Shown piece by piece: positions 38,604-47,476 of a stretch of DNA of 64,000 nucleotides (positions are counted from its first letter, which is position 1; the number at the start of each line of letters is the position of its first letter). This DNA is from JAMDEO01 sp963775295 (lineage in GTDB: Bacteria > Actinomycetota > Thermoleophilia > RBG-16-64-13): assembly GCA_963775295.1 (NCBI GenBank), contig CAVZIK010000006.1, forward strand, positions 1,984,001 to 2,048,000, in the 5' to 3' direction. Both the position numbers and the translations under genes were made by a program. Under the pieces are notes generated by a model that was given only the letters and a program-made list of their open reading frames with translations, was not told the origin of the DNA and searched no databases.

Positions 38604-38781
38604 CGATGCCTCGCATCGCGCGCACTAAGGAGTTGCCCGCTTGTTCAGAACTTGACATCGACGGCACCTGACGTTCTGGCCCCTGCCCGTTGATAGACTT
38701 CGGTTCCCCCTGTTGTCAGATTATAAGCGCTCCAGGGTCGTTGCGTCGCGGCGGTGGGCCACATGGCGGCTTCTGAGGCGC

Positions 38782-38811
38782 TTGCAATGGACATCGGTCC
38801 CTGAGTACAAT
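38782..38811 (+). promoter_or_regulatory. Promoter of the fluoride-controlled operon
   Basis: TTGCAA (38782-38787), an 18-nt spacer and TACAAT (38806-38811), about 30 nt upstream of the riboswitch. Confidence 0.6.
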
Positions 38812-38840
38812 CCTTTAGCCTCGGAACGACCTTCTTGGGC

Positions 38841-38890
38841 GGGCGATGGGGTTCGCCCAAACCGCGCTTTGTGCTGATGACTCCTACCTG
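38841..38890 (+). ncRNA. Fluoride riboswitch (crcB motif)
   Basis: GGGCGATGGGG, then CGCCCAAACCGC, then GCTGATGACTCCTAC reproduce the conserved core of the fluoride aptamer, including the pseudoknot-forming CGCCC and the GAUG/CUCC segments. It lies about 40 nt before crcB. With no strong terminator seen, control could be translational or by a short terminator around it. Confidence 0.92.
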
Positions 38891-38929
38891 AGACTGTTCC
38901 TGGATGGAAGGAAAGGTAAGGAGCCGCGC

Positions 38930-39307
38930 ATGGGGATCCAAGTTCTAGCTGTCGCCATCGGCGGAGCCATCGGATGCAGCGTTCGTTATGTAGCCACTTT
39001 GGCGGCGGCCCGGATCGTGGGCACGGGATTTCCCGCAGGTACACTCTTGGTCAATGTGTTGGGCTGTTTGTTGGCGGGCCTTCTCTTCGGCGTGGCCGCC
39101 GAGCGCGCCGGTTTTCCGCCCATTTTGAGGTTATTGGTCATGACCGGATTTCTCGGGGGTTTCACGACATTCTCGGCCTTTTCTCTCGAGACCGTGAGCC
39201 TCATGCGGGATGGAAGTTGGGCCGTTGCGTTGGGCAGCCTCGCGGCGAACAATGTGATAGGACTGGCGGCGGCTGTGGCGGGTATCTATCTTGGACGCGC
39301 CGTCTAG
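38930..39307 (+). CDS. crcB: Fluoride channel CrcB/Fluc
   Basis: 125-residue four-helix membrane channel exporting fluoride. Hallmarks: GGAIGCSVRYV, GTLLVNVLGCLLAG and GFLGGFTTFSAFSLE. The ATG at 38930 has AAGGAG upstream. It lies downstream of a fluoride riboswitch and 11 nt before a DUF190 gene. Confidence 0.95.
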   Translation: MGIQVLAVAIGGAIGCSVRYVATLAAARIVGTGFPAGTLLVNVLGCLLAGLLFGVAAERAGFPPILRLLVMTGFLGGFTTFSAFSLETVSLMRDGSWAVALGSLAANNVIGLAAAVAGIYLGRAV

Positions 39308-39318
39308 AGGAGGCAGTT

Positions 39319-39681
39319 ATGGCGGAAGAACTCACCTACGGCGTCATCGAGATATTCACCAGCGAGGAAGCTCGCTGGCATGGGTCGCCGCTCTACGACG
39401 CCATTGTCCACATGGTGGCAAAAGAGGACGGTTTCGCCCGGTGCATCGTGAGCAAAGGTATCGCCGGATGCTACGAGGATGGGGAGATGGCTTCTCATCG
39501 GGTAATGGATCTGTCTTACAACATGCCGCTCAAGATCGAAATCGTGCTTCCCGCGTCCGAATTGGAACGCGTTTTGGCTCACGTGGATGAGATGGTCACG
39601 GATGGCCTCGTGGTCGTGGAAGATGTGGAGATCCGGGTCCACAGAACTCACCGAGCGCGCAAAGGGCGACGGGTCGAGTAG
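39319..39681 (+). CDS. DUF190 family protein, fluoride-operon partner
   Basis: 120 residues with a PII-like ferredoxin fold typical of DUF190 (IFTSEEARWHGSPLYDAIVH, EIVLPASELERVL). Genes of this family are often next to crcB, and this one shares its transcript. GAGGAGG precedes the ATG. Function is not established; a regulatory nucleotide-binding role is possible. Confidence 0.88.
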   Translation: MAEELTYGVIEIFTSEEARWHGSPLYDAIVHMVAKEDGFARCIVSKGIAGCYEDGEMASHRVMDLSYNMPLKIEIVLPASELERVLAHVDEMVTDGLVVVEDVEIRVHRTHRARKGRRVE

Positions 39682-39721
39682 AGCGGTGCGGCAGGTCGGA
39701 GAGCCCTTCGTGCCCCTTTGG

Positions 39722-39727
39722 TAGAAT
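39722..39727 (+). promoter_or_regulatory. -10 box before the LsrF-like gene
   Basis: TAGAAT inside GGTAGAATC, as before dnaE and the M23 gene; no convincing -35. About 45 nt before the start. Confidence 0.4.
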
Positions 39728-39771
39728 CATAGAGTTCGTGTTTCTAAGCCAACTTACGCGGAGTGTGCTTC

Positions 39772-40656
39772 ATGCCCGATATCGATAGCCTCAAAGAATC
39801 GAAAGAGTACTATCTCGACACCCCTCAGAAGAACTGCGCATTCTATCTGAAAGGCTCGGGGGCGCTCGACTGGGGCATGCAGAATCGCCTTTCCAAGATA
39901 TTCAGGCCGGAAACAGGGCGCACCGTCATGCTTGCCGTCGACCACGGCTATTTTCAGGGTCCCACTTCGGGTCTGGAGCGCATGGACGTCAACATCGTCC
40001 CCATCGCGCCCTACGCGGATGCACTGATGCTCACGCGCGGAGCGCTCCGTTCGATCGTGCCGTCGACCTACGGCAAGGGCGTCGTGGTACGGGCCAGCGG
40101 CGGGCCCAGCGTTTTGCGCGAACTTTCGAACGAGCAGCTGGCCATGGACATTGAAGACGCGGCCCGTCTCAACGTCTCCGCCGTGGCGGTGCAGGTATTC
40201 ATCGGGGGCGAAGGCGAGACTCAGTCCATCTACAATATGACTCGTCTTGTGGATATGGGCCTGCGCTATGGTATCCCCGTCCTGGGTGTGACCGCGGTTG
40301 GCAAGACCATGACCCGCGACGCGCGCTACTTCCGTCTTGCCTGCCGAATGGCTGCGGAACTGGGCGCCCATTTCGTCAAGACCTACTACGTGGAAGAGGA
40401 TTTCGAGACGGTGACCGCTTCCTGCCCCGTGCCCATCGTCATGGCGGGCGGCAAGAAGCTTCCCGAATTGGACGCACTCACCATGGCATACAAGGCCGTG
40501 AACGAAGGCGCGTCAGGCGTCGACATGGGCCGAAATATCTTCCAGTCCGACGCTCCTACGGCGATGATCCAGGCGGTCAGCAGAGTCGTGCACGAGTTCA
40601 TGAAGCCAGCCGACGCCTTCGAACTCTTCCTGACCCTCAAGAACGAGAAGAAATAG
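39772..40656 (+). CDS. LsrF-like class I aldolase/thiolase
   Basis: 294-residue DhnA/LsrF-family Schiff-base TIM barrel. The near-identity of blocks such as PQKN, LKGSGALDWGMQ, RTVMLAVDHGYFQGPT, GASGVDMGRNIFQS and MAGGKKLPE to E. coli LsrF (3-hydroxy-5-phosphonooxypentane-2,4-dione thiolase) is striking. No other lsr gene (kinase, transporter, regulator) is near, so the substrate may differ. An FBP aldolase-type role is the alternative. GGAG stands 8 nt before the ATG. First gene of a sugar-phosphate operon. Confidence 0.85.
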   Translation: MPDIDSLKESKEYYLDTPQKNCAFYLKGSGALDWGMQNRLSKIFRPETGRTVMLAVDHGYFQGPTSGLERMDVNIVPIAPYADALMLTRGALRSIVPSTYGKGVVVRASGGPSVLRELSNEQLAMDIEDAARLNVSAVAVQVFIGGEGETQSIYNMTRLVDMGLRYGIPVLGVTAVGKTMTRDARYFRLACRMAAELGAHFVKTYYVEEDFETVTASCPVPIVMAGGKKLPELDALTMAYKAVNEGASGVDMGRNIFQSDAPTAMIQAVSRVVHEFMKPADAFELFLTLKNEKK

Positions 40657-40668
40657 GCCCGGCCTCGC

Positions 40669-41409
40669 ATGGCCGTCCTCGATCGTCTGAAGTCGCTTTG
40701 TCCCACGATCAGCGTGGGGATGCTCACGGCGGATCTCATGGATTTGGGCGGGGAGTTGGCGTCTCTGGAGCGCGCGGGGGTGGGGGTCATACATATCGAC
40801 GTGATGGATGGCTGTTTCTGCCCCATGTTGACCGTCGGTCCTCCGTATATCGAGGGTGTGCATACGCCCCTGCTCAAGGACGTACATCTCATGATCCGGG
40901 AGCCGCTGGATAGTCTGGGAGACTATGTGGCGGCAGGCGCCGACATCATCACGGTTCACGTGGAGTCGGCAAGACACATCCACCGAGTGCTGCAGCATCT
41001 CGGGGCGATGCGTACCTCGAAGGACCCGGAGTCGAAGGTCGTCCGCGGGCTGGCGCTCGACCCGGCCACCCCGCTCGACTGGTTGGATGCCCCCTTGCTC
41101 GCGGAGGTGGAGATGATCACTCTGCTGGGCGTCGATCCCGGGTGGAGTGGGCAATCGCTGGCGCCGGCCACTCTGTCGCGGTTGGCCCGGGTCAAAGAGA
41201 TCATTGGGCGTTCCGGACGGGAGATCCTTACCTGCGTCGACGGCGGCATGAACAAGAGCAATGTCGCCGATGTGGCGGCAGCCGGGGCGGACCTCATCGT
41301 GACCGGGAGTGCTGTCTTTGACGGCCGGGCCCCCGAGGAGAACGCCGTGGAGATGCTGGCGGCGGTGCGCGCCGCGGCCGCGCGCACCCGGAATTTCGGT
41401 GCCCTCTGA
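40669..41409 (+). CDS. Ribulose-phosphate 3-epimerase-like protein
   Basis: 246 residues, Rpe-family TIM barrel. Metal and catalytic residues are kept: IHIDVMDG (His, Asp), KDVHLMI (His) and CVDGGM (Asp). It is divergent from housekeeping Rpe (for example GMLTADLMDLGGEL at the N-terminus), so it may epimerise another ketose phosphate, as AlsE does. It sits 12 nt after the LsrF-like gene and overlaps the next by 1 nt. Confidence 0.85.
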   Translation: MAVLDRLKSLCPTISVGMLTADLMDLGGELASLERAGVGVIHIDVMDGCFCPMLTVGPPYIEGVHTPLLKDVHLMIREPLDSLGDYVAAGADIITVHVESARHIHRVLQHLGAMRTSKDPESKVVRGLALDPATPLDWLDAPLLAEVEMITLLGVDPGWSGQSLAPATLSRLARVKEIIGRSGREILTCVDGGMNKSNVADVAAAGADLIVTGSAVFDGRAPEENAVEMLAAVRAAAARTRNFGAL

Positions 41410-43544
41410 TGCGCTCGCGCTGGCTTGAAGCGGAGGCTGCGGAGTTCGTGGAGCGTTACGCGGGGCAGTGGGGCGAGCCGGTCGCTCTCCGGACATACGC
41501 AAGCCGTCTTCTGGGAGCGGAAACGTCGCTCGTGCTTCACGGGGGCGGCAACTCATCGGTGAAGAGCTCGTGGAAGAATGTACTGGGCGATGTGATTCCC
41601 GCGATCTTCGTCAAGGCATCCGGAGCCGACCTGGCCACCATCGAGCCCGAGGACCATCCTGGCCTCGACCTCGACTTTCTGATGCGACTGCGGTCGGTAG
41701 CCGAGCTGTCCGACGAGTCCATGGTCGATCAGCTGCGCACGCACCTTCTGCGAAGCGACAGCCCCAACCCATCGATCGAGGCGCTGGTGCACGCGTTCTT
41801 GCCTGCGACTTTTGTCGACCACACCCACGCCGACGCGATCCTCGCCCTGAGCAACCGGGGCGGTGGGCTTGCTCTCGCGGCGCGTGTCATGGGCGACCAA
41901 GTGATCGTGCTTCCCTACATTACGCCGGGGTTCAAGCTGGCCAAGGCCTGCGCGGCGGCGCTCGAAGCGCAACCTGATGCGTTGGGCATGGTCTGGGGGC
42001 ATCACGGCATCGTCACGTGGGGCGCAACGGCCCGAGAGTCGTACGAGGCCATGATCCACCTGGTATCCGTGGCGGAGGAGTTTCTGGCGTCGGAAGGGTT
42101 GAGCATGGGCCGGACGCTGAAGGTCTCGGCTACGCCCGTGTCGGCAGGAGCGACGTCGGTCGAGTGGAGTGAGGGAAAGCGGCGGCTGGCCGACATAGCC
42201 CCAATCGTCCGTGGGCTCCTCGCCGAACATACGGACGATGAAGACCGGCCGTACCGCCGTTCGGTCTTACTGCCACTCGTCACTCCGGGCGTGCTTGAGG
42301 CCCTGGCGGCTCCCGGAGCCCAGGGACGCTTCGAAAGTCCTCCCTTGACCACCGACCATCTCATTCGCACCAAGGCCCTTCCGCTATGGGCTGGGGGACT
42401 GGACTTCGAGAGCGAAGAAGCCCTGCGGGTGCAGTTGGAGTCCGCCGTGGCCGCCTATGTGGTGTCCTACCAAGCCTATCTGGAGAGGTACACGGCCTTG
42501 TTGCCCAAGGGCGTGCGGGCGTTCGATCCGCGCCCGCGCGTGCTGCTGGTGCCGGGAGCCGGCGCTCTATGTGCCGGATCAGATCTTCGCGAAGCCGTCA
42601 TCGCCCGGGATATCACGGAGCACACTCTCGCCGTCAAGGCCGCGGCCGGCGACTACGAGGGCCTGCCCGAGGAGGAGCTCTTCCGCATGGAGTACCGAAC
42701 CCTCCAGCACGCCAAGCTCGGATTACGTCAAAAGACGGCGGTGCTCAGAGGCCACGTGGCCCTTGTCACCGGAGCCGCGGGGGCGATAGGCGCCGGCATC
42801 TGCGAAGGGCTGCTCGAGAACGGTTGCTTGGTTGCGGCCACAGATCTTCCCGGCGAGCCGCTGGACCGACTGGTGGACGAACTCGACGCTCACTTTCCCG
42901 GTAAGATCGCGGGGGTAGCTCTCGACGTAACCGACCCGGTGTCGGTGGCCAGCGCATTTTCGGACGTGGCGGGCATGTGGGGAGGGGTTGACCTCGTGAT
43001 ACCCAACGCCGGGGTCGCCCTGGTCTGTGCTCTCACGGATCTTGGGCTGGAGCGCTATCGCAAGCTTGAGCAGGTCAACGTCGAAGGGACTCTTCTCGTC
43101 CTCTCGGAAGCCGCCAGGATGTTCAGGAAGCAGGCCACGGGGGGGGACATAGTGTTGATTTCCACGAAGAACGTGTTCGCTCCTGGAGCCAATTTTGGAG
43201 CCTATAGCTCCACCAAAGCGGCGGCTCATCAACTGGCTCGCATCGCCAGCCTCGAATTGGCCGTCGACGACGTGCGGGTGAACATGATCGCGCCGGACGC
43301 GGTGTTCGCGGGTGGAGGCCGCCGTTCAGGTCTCTGGGCAGAAGTCGGTCCCGATCGAATGAAGGCTCGAGGTTTGGACGAGGCCGGTTTGGAGAATTAC
43401 TATCAGAATAGAAACCTGCTCAAGGCTCGGGTCACGGCAGCTCATGTGGCCAGGGCGGTGTTGTTCTTTGCTAGTCGTCAGACGCCCACTACCGGCGCCA
43501 CGATTCCGGTAGACGGTGGACTTCCTGACTCAACTCCCCGCTAA
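41409..43544 (+). CDS. Bifunctional class II aldolase / short-chain dehydrogenase
   Basis: 711 residues. Residues about 1-420 form a class II aldolase with zinc His in DHTHADAILAL and GHHGIVTWG and a phosphate loop LHGGGNSS. Residues about 450-711 form an SDR with VTGAAGAIGAG, NAG and active site YSSTK. This matches the rhamnulose-1-phosphate aldolase/lactaldehyde dehydrogenase fusions. Expected chemistry: cleavage of a ketose 1-phosphate to DHAP plus an aldehyde, then redox of the aldehyde. The true sugar is unknown; no isomerase or kinase is adjacent. Confidence 0.88.
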   Translation: MRSRWLEAEAAEFVERYAGQWGEPVALRTYASRLLGAETSLVLHGGGNSSVKSSWKNVLGDVIPAIFVKASGADLATIEPEDHPGLDLDFLMRLRSVAELSDESMVDQLRTHLLRSDSPNPSIEALVHAFLPATFVDHTHADAILALSNRGGGLALAARVMGDQVIVLPYITPGFKLAKACAAALEAQPDALGMVWGHHGIVTWGATARESYEAMIHLVSVAEEFLASEGLSMGRTLKVSATPVSAGATSVEWSEGKRRLADIAPIVRGLLAEHTDDEDRPYRRSVLLPLVTPGVLEALAAPGAQGRFESPPLTTDHLIRTKALPLWAGGLDFESEEALRVQLESAVAAYVVSYQAYLERYTALLPKGVRAFDPRPRVLLVPGAGALCAGSDLREAVIARDITEHTLAVKAAAGDYEGLPEEELFRMEYRTLQHAKLGLRQKTAVLRGHVALVTGAAGAIGAGICEGLLENGCLVAATDLPGEPLDRLVDELDAHFPGKIAGVALDVTDPVSVASAFSDVAGMWGGVDLVIPNAGVALVCALTDLGLERYRKLEQVNVEGTLLVLSEAARMFRKQATGGDIVLISTKNVFAPGANFGAYSSTKAAAHQLARIASLELAVDDVRVNMIAPDAVFAGGGRRSGLWAEVGPDRMKARGLDEAGLENYYQNRNLLKARVTAAHVARAVLFFASRQTPTTGATIPVDGGLPDSTPR

Positions 43545-43554
43545 GGAGGGGCAC

Positions 43555-44634
43555 ATGGCGCAAGTTGTCGAACCAGTCGACCTGCGCAGTGACACCGTCA
43601 CTCGCCCGGGACCAGAGATGCGTCGCGCCATGGCCGACGCCCCCGTGGGGGACGATGTATACCGCGAGGATCCCACTATCAACCTCCTCCAAGATCGGGT
43701 GGCGGAACTTTTGGGAAAGGAAGCGGCTCTTTTCGTCCCCTCCGGCACGATGAGCAACCAAATCTGTCTGCGCACCCTTACCTCGCGTGGAGATGAGGTC
43801 ATCGTCCATGAGAAGGCGCATATTCTCAACTTCGAAGGGGGCTCAGCGGCTGCGTTGTCGAATCTCCAGCTTCGGGCCTTACCGGGGATTCTCGGCCTGC
43901 TCCATCCGGTGGACGTGGAGAGAGCGGTCCGTTCCAAGGGAGAACACTTTCCACGCACGGGCGCCGTGGAGATAGAGAATACCCACAATTCCTGCGGCGG
44001 GACCATCTGGCCGGTGGAGCGGATGAAAGCCGTGGCCGACGTGGCCAGGACCCTTGGGATCCCCGTGCATCTTGATGGGGCAAGATTGTGGAACGCGCAC
44101 GTCGCCTCGGGGACTTCGTTGGCCGCATACGCCGCCAACGCCGATTCGGTCTCTGTCTGCTTCTCCAAAGGACTTGGCGCGCCGGTGGGATCGGCTCTGG
44201 CCGGTTCTCTCGGGTTCGTCGAAGAGGCCCGTTACAACCGAAAGCGATACGGAGGGGCGATGCGTCAGGCAGGCATCCTGGCTGCCGCGGCGTTGTACGC
44301 ACTGGACCACAACATCCAGCGTCTAGCGGTCGATCACGACAACGCCATCCGCCTGGCCGGCTTCCTGCGGGAGGTCCCGAAGCTCGAAATAACACATCCC
44401 GTGCAGACCAACATCGTCATCATCGACGTCAGCCCGTTGCAGCTGACTGGAGAGCAGGTGCTGGTGGCGCTCAAGGAACATGGCGTGCTGTGCGGTCTTG
44501 CGTCCCCCGAGTGCGTGCGGTTCGTCACGCACATGGATGTCAGCAGCAGGCAGATAGAAGTGGCAGGCGAGGTGGCGGCTCACGTGCTGGCTTCGCTGAG
44601 CGCTGAGTCCAAGGCGGCCCGAGGGAGGCAATGA
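43555..44634 (+). CDS. ltaE: Low-specificity L-threonine aldolase
   Basis: 359-residue fold-type I PLP enzyme splitting threonine to glycine and acetaldehyde. Motifs: LRSDTVTRPG, GDDVYREDP, ENTHNSCGG, HLDGARLWNA, and the PLP Lys in SVCFSKGLGAPVGS. AAGGAGGGG precedes the ATG at 43555. It is 10 nt after the aldolase/dehydrogenase, whose SDR might also handle the acetaldehyde (inference), and overlaps the Nudix gene (ATGA). Confidence 0.93.
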   Translation: MAQVVEPVDLRSDTVTRPGPEMRRAMADAPVGDDVYREDPTINLLQDRVAELLGKEAALFVPSGTMSNQICLRTLTSRGDEVIVHEKAHILNFEGGSAAALSNLQLRALPGILGLLHPVDVERAVRSKGEHFPRTGAVEIENTHNSCGGTIWPVERMKAVADVARTLGIPVHLDGARLWNAHVASGTSLAAYAANADSVSVCFSKGLGAPVGSALAGSLGFVEEARYNRKRYGGAMRQAGILAAAALYALDHNIQRLAVDHDNAIRLAGFLREVPKLEITHPVQTNIVIIDVSPLQLTGEQVLVALKEHGVLCGLASPECVRFVTHMDVSSRQIEVAGEVAAHVLASLSAESKAARGRQ

Positions 44635-45140
44635 CGGGGGAACCAACTCGGGAATGTGCGGCAGAACCCGGTCCGGCCGTAGATCCTGAGGCCCCTTATG
44701 CGCGTCTCGCGGTGGTCGCCGTGATAACGCGCTTGAGCGGCGGTTTGGAGAGCGCGGAATGGCTGCTCTTGCGCCGATCCGGGCTCGAGGAACTCTGGGA
44801 TCCCCCTGGCGGCAGGGTGGAGAGGGGCGAGGATTTTCGCACTGCCCTGCTTCGCGAGGTGATGGAGGAGACGGGGTTGTCGGTGGAGGTGGCTGGACCA
44901 TGCTACGCCTATCTCACCTTCCACAAGGGAGAGAGGTTGGTAGCGGTGAGCATGGCCTGTCGCGTGAGGGGCGATTCCGAGGCGATCCAACTCGAGCCTG
45001 AAACCGCGACCGACTGGCGCTGGGCGGGCGCCTCGGAATGGGAAAGTCTTGCGGTAGCGGGCAAGAGCAGTTGGGATCCTTTGGACGTCGCCAGGGTGAC
45101 GAAGTTGTCTTCGGCGATATGGGAGGCGAGCGAAGAATGA
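44631..45140 (+). CDS. Nudix hydrolase
   Basis: 169 residues with a complete Nudix box starting at GGRVERGEDF and ending REVMEETGL (GX5EX7REUXEEXGU). It hydrolyses a nucleoside diphosphate derivative; substrate unknown. Linked to neighbours on both sides by ATGA overlaps. Confidence 0.9.
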   Translation: MTGEPTRECAAEPGPAVDPEAPYARLAVVAVITRLSGGLESAEWLLLRRSGLEELWDPPGGRVERGEDFRTALLREVMEETGLSVEVAGPCYAYLTFHKGERLVAVSMACRVRGDSEAIQLEPETATDWRWAGASEWESLAVAGKSSWDPLDVARVTKLSSAIWEASEE

Positions 45141-45691
45141 CCCGAGACGAGGCGCTCGAGTTGATCCGGGAGAGTGTCGAGAGCGAGAACCTGGTCAATC
45201 ACATGCTGGCGGCCGAGGCCATCATGGGTGCTCTCGCCCGTCGTCTGGGCGGAGACGAGGAGCAGTGGCGGATGGCCGGGTTGCTCCACGATCTAGACGC
45301 CGAGGAGACCGCCGACTCGATGGAGATGCACGCCGTGCGCACGGTGGAGCGGCTCCGCGCCGTCGGATTTGCCGACGAGGAAGTTCTTCAGGCCATACTT
45401 GCGCACAATCCGCAGTGCGGCTCGAGCATCACATCGGTGATGGATAGGGCCCTGTACTCGTGTGACCCGCTCACAGGTCTTGTCACGGCGGCGGCACTCA
45501 TCCGTCCCGAGAAGCGGCTGGAACTGGTTGCGCTTAAGAGTTTGAAGAAGCGGTTCAAGGAGCCTTCGTTCGCGAGGGGCGCGCGTAGGGAGGACATCAG
45601 CACGTGCTCTGGGCTGGGCTTGGAGTTGGACGAGTTTCTCGCCATCGGATTGGAAGCCATGCAGGAGGTAAGCAATGAGCTGGGACTCTAG
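45137..45691 (+). CDS. HD-domain phosphohydrolase
   Basis: 184 residues; the metal site is in VNHMLAAEAIM and GLLHDLDAE (H...HD), with AILAHNP downstream. Stand-alone HD proteins like this act on nucleotides or phosphoesters; substrate unknown. ATGA overlap with the Nudix gene and a 17-nt overlap with the next. Confidence 0.85.
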   Translation: MTRDEALELIRESVESENLVNHMLAAEAIMGALARRLGGDEEQWRMAGLLHDLDAEETADSMEMHAVRTVERLRAVGFADEEVLQAILAHNPQCGSSITSVMDRALYSCDPLTGLVTAAALIRPEKRLELVALKSLKKRFKEPSFARGARREDISTCSGLGLELDEFLAIGLEAMQEVSNELGL

Positions 45692-45920
45692 CTTGACAAA
45701 CACGGCTCTTCTCGTAACGGTCTACAACCCGGTTGAGGCAGAGATCATAGTGGCCAAGCTGCGAAGCGCGGGAATCGAAGCCTTTGTCCGGCACGAAGCC
45801 CTCTCAGTCGTCTACGGCCTCACTATCGACGGGGCTGGTCAGCAGGACATCTTCGTGCGGACTGAAGACTTGGAGGAGGCAAAGGTGGCCCTCGAAGAGG
45901 ATTCCCAGCCGGCGTCATGA
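45675..45920 (+). CDS. DUF2007-type putative signal-transducing protein
   Basis: 81 residues with the DUF2007 pattern: VTVYNPVEAEIIVAKLRSAGIEA shown in two parts as VTVYNPVEAE and KLRSAGIEAFV, and DIFVRTEDLEEAKVAL. Function unknown. Overlaps both neighbours. Confidence 0.8.
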   Translation: MSWDSSLTNTALLVTVYNPVEAEIIVAKLRSAGIEAFVRHEALSVVYGLTIDGAGQQDIFVRTEDLEEAKVALEEDSQPAS

Positions 45921-47476
45921 CGAGCTTACTCTCCACGATGCGCTCGGCGATCGCCGCGGAGTCGGCGTACGAGCCCATCGGCGCGGTGGTACGGGGATCT
46001 TTCGTGGAGTCAGTCCACCGCGGTGCCATAGCCGTGGTCGACCAGCGCGGAAAGGTGGTGGGCGGCGCGGGCGATCCCGAGGCGCTGCTGCTCCTTCGTT
46101 CGGCGGCCAAGCCCTTCCAGGCGCTTGCGGTTATAGAGAGTGGTGCTGCCGAAGCGTTTTCCATCAGTCAGCAAGAACTAGCGGTCATGTGCGGCTCCCA
46201 CGCGGGACGAGCCGAGCACATGGAGGTGGTCGAGGGGCTGCTGGCACGCCTTGGAGTGCCCGTTGAGACGCTCACCTGCGGTCCGCTGAACCACATGTGT
46301 TCGGGCAAACACGCAGGGATGATCGCCATTGCCCTTCACATGGGTGTTCCGGTTGAAGGCTACGAGCGAGTCTCCCACCCGGTCCAGCAGGAGATCGCAA
46401 AAACCGTCCGCGCGCTGTTGTCCAAGGACCGCCGGGACGAGGGCGAACTCCTGGACCGAGCAGAGGAGCGTCTGCGAGAGCCCATTCTCGTGGGCACCGA
46501 TGGCTGCGGCGTCCCGATGCTGCGGATGAGTCTCCGTGACGCCGCATATCTTGTAGCCCTGCTCTCGGCGGGGGCCACCGGTGGTCTCGCGCAGATCCGC
46601 GCGGCTATGCTCGAATACCCCGCCCTCATCGCCGGAGAGGGGCGCCTCGACACGGAACTGATGAAGAACGCGGGCGGGCGGCTGCTCGCGAAGTCCGGGG
46701 CAGAGGGCATCATGGCGCTGGGATTTCCGTCGGTCGGCCTGCCGGACGGGGGCGATGAGAGGTCGTTCGGCTGCATCATGAAGGTCGCCGATGGTTCGGC
46801 CCGGGTTATTCCCGCCCTTGTAGGGCCATGCCTGGAGGCGTTTGGTGTCAAGGTCCCCGGCGAGGTGCTGGCCCAAGCCCGGCCGCGCAGTCCCGAGGGC
46901 TTGCGCGGGATCGTCACCGGGCAGATTGTTTCCCTCGTCGATCCGGACCAACTCCGCCGAAGTCCCGCGTGCTTCGGCCGAAAGAGCATGGGGTTGGTCG
47001 GCGGCGGGCCCTTCGCGGGGGATGAGGACCTGAAGATCAGCGTCGGCCGCGGCGACGAGAAGGACATCGTTCGTTTCCTTCGAGATGAGTGGCCGCCATC
47101 AGATGAGGAGACCTTCGGTCGTCCCCTGGAATGGATAGCCGAGCCCTACGCGCTCATCGTGCGTCGTCGTCGACGGGTGGTCGCCGTGCTCAGGGGCCAC
47201 TTTACCGGAGGCGTAGGATCCGTGGACGAGCTCATGGTGGGGCGGGGTCAAAGGGGCGCGGGCATCGGCTCGATGCTTCTCAAGAGGTTCGAGGCCGAAG
47301 CCGGTGCCAGGCAGTGCACTCGAATCGTTCTGAGAGCGGTGAAGGACAGCGCCGCCGAGTCCTTCTACCACGATCACGGATATCGTAGGGAGTGCGTCGA
47401 GTGGCTCCATGAATTTGCGTTCGACTACGTGCGTCTCACCCGGGAATTGAGAGCGACCGAATCGAGGGGGAGATGA
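45917..47476 (+). CDS. Asparaginase (PF06089 type) fused to GNAT acetyltransferase
   Basis: 519 residues. Residues about 15-355 form a Rhizobium-type (thermolabile) L-asparaginase. The reactive Ser-Lys pair is in RSAAKPF, zinc-site Cys and Lys in CSGKHAGM, and the second Cys in TDGCGVP, all matching the known active site. Residues about 370-510 are a GNAT domain (GQRGAGIGSMLLKRFE acetyl-CoA loop, SFYHDHGYR). This fusion is unusual. It hydrolyses Asn or a related beta-amide; the GNAT substrate is unknown. ATGA overlaps on both sides. Confidence 0.88.
   Translation: MTSLLSTMRSAIAAESAYEPIGAVVRGSFVESVHRGAIAVVDQRGKVVGGAGDPEALLLLRSAAKPFQALAVIESGAAEAFSISQQELAVMCGSHAGRAEHMEVVEGLLARLGVPVETLTCGPLNHMCSGKHAGMIAIALHMGVPVEGYERVSHPVQQEIAKTVRALLSKDRRDEGELLDRAEERLREPILVGTDGCGVPMLRMSLRDAAYLVALLSAGATGGLAQIRAAMLEYPALIAGEGRLDTELMKNAGGRLLAKSGAEGIMALGFPSVGLPDGGDERSFGCIMKVADGSARVIPALVGPCLEAFGVKVPGEVLAQARPRSPEGLRGIVTGQIVSLVDPDQLRRSPACFGRKSMGLVGGGPFAGDEDLKISVGRGDEKDIVRFLRDEWPPSDEETFGRPLEWIAEPYALIVRRRRRVVAVLRGHFTGGVGSVDELMVGRGQRGAGIGSMLLKRFEAEAGARQCTRIVLRAVKDSAAESFYHDHGYRRECVEWLHEFAFDYVRLTRELRATESRGR

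Noticed and set aside
38645..38941. 98-codon minus-strand ORF across the crcB leader
   Set aside because: The region is explained by the promoter and fluoride riboswitch on the plus strand.
40513..41556. 347-codon minus-strand ORF opposite the epimerase-like gene
   Set aside because: Shadow; the plus-strand gene keeps all metal-site residues.
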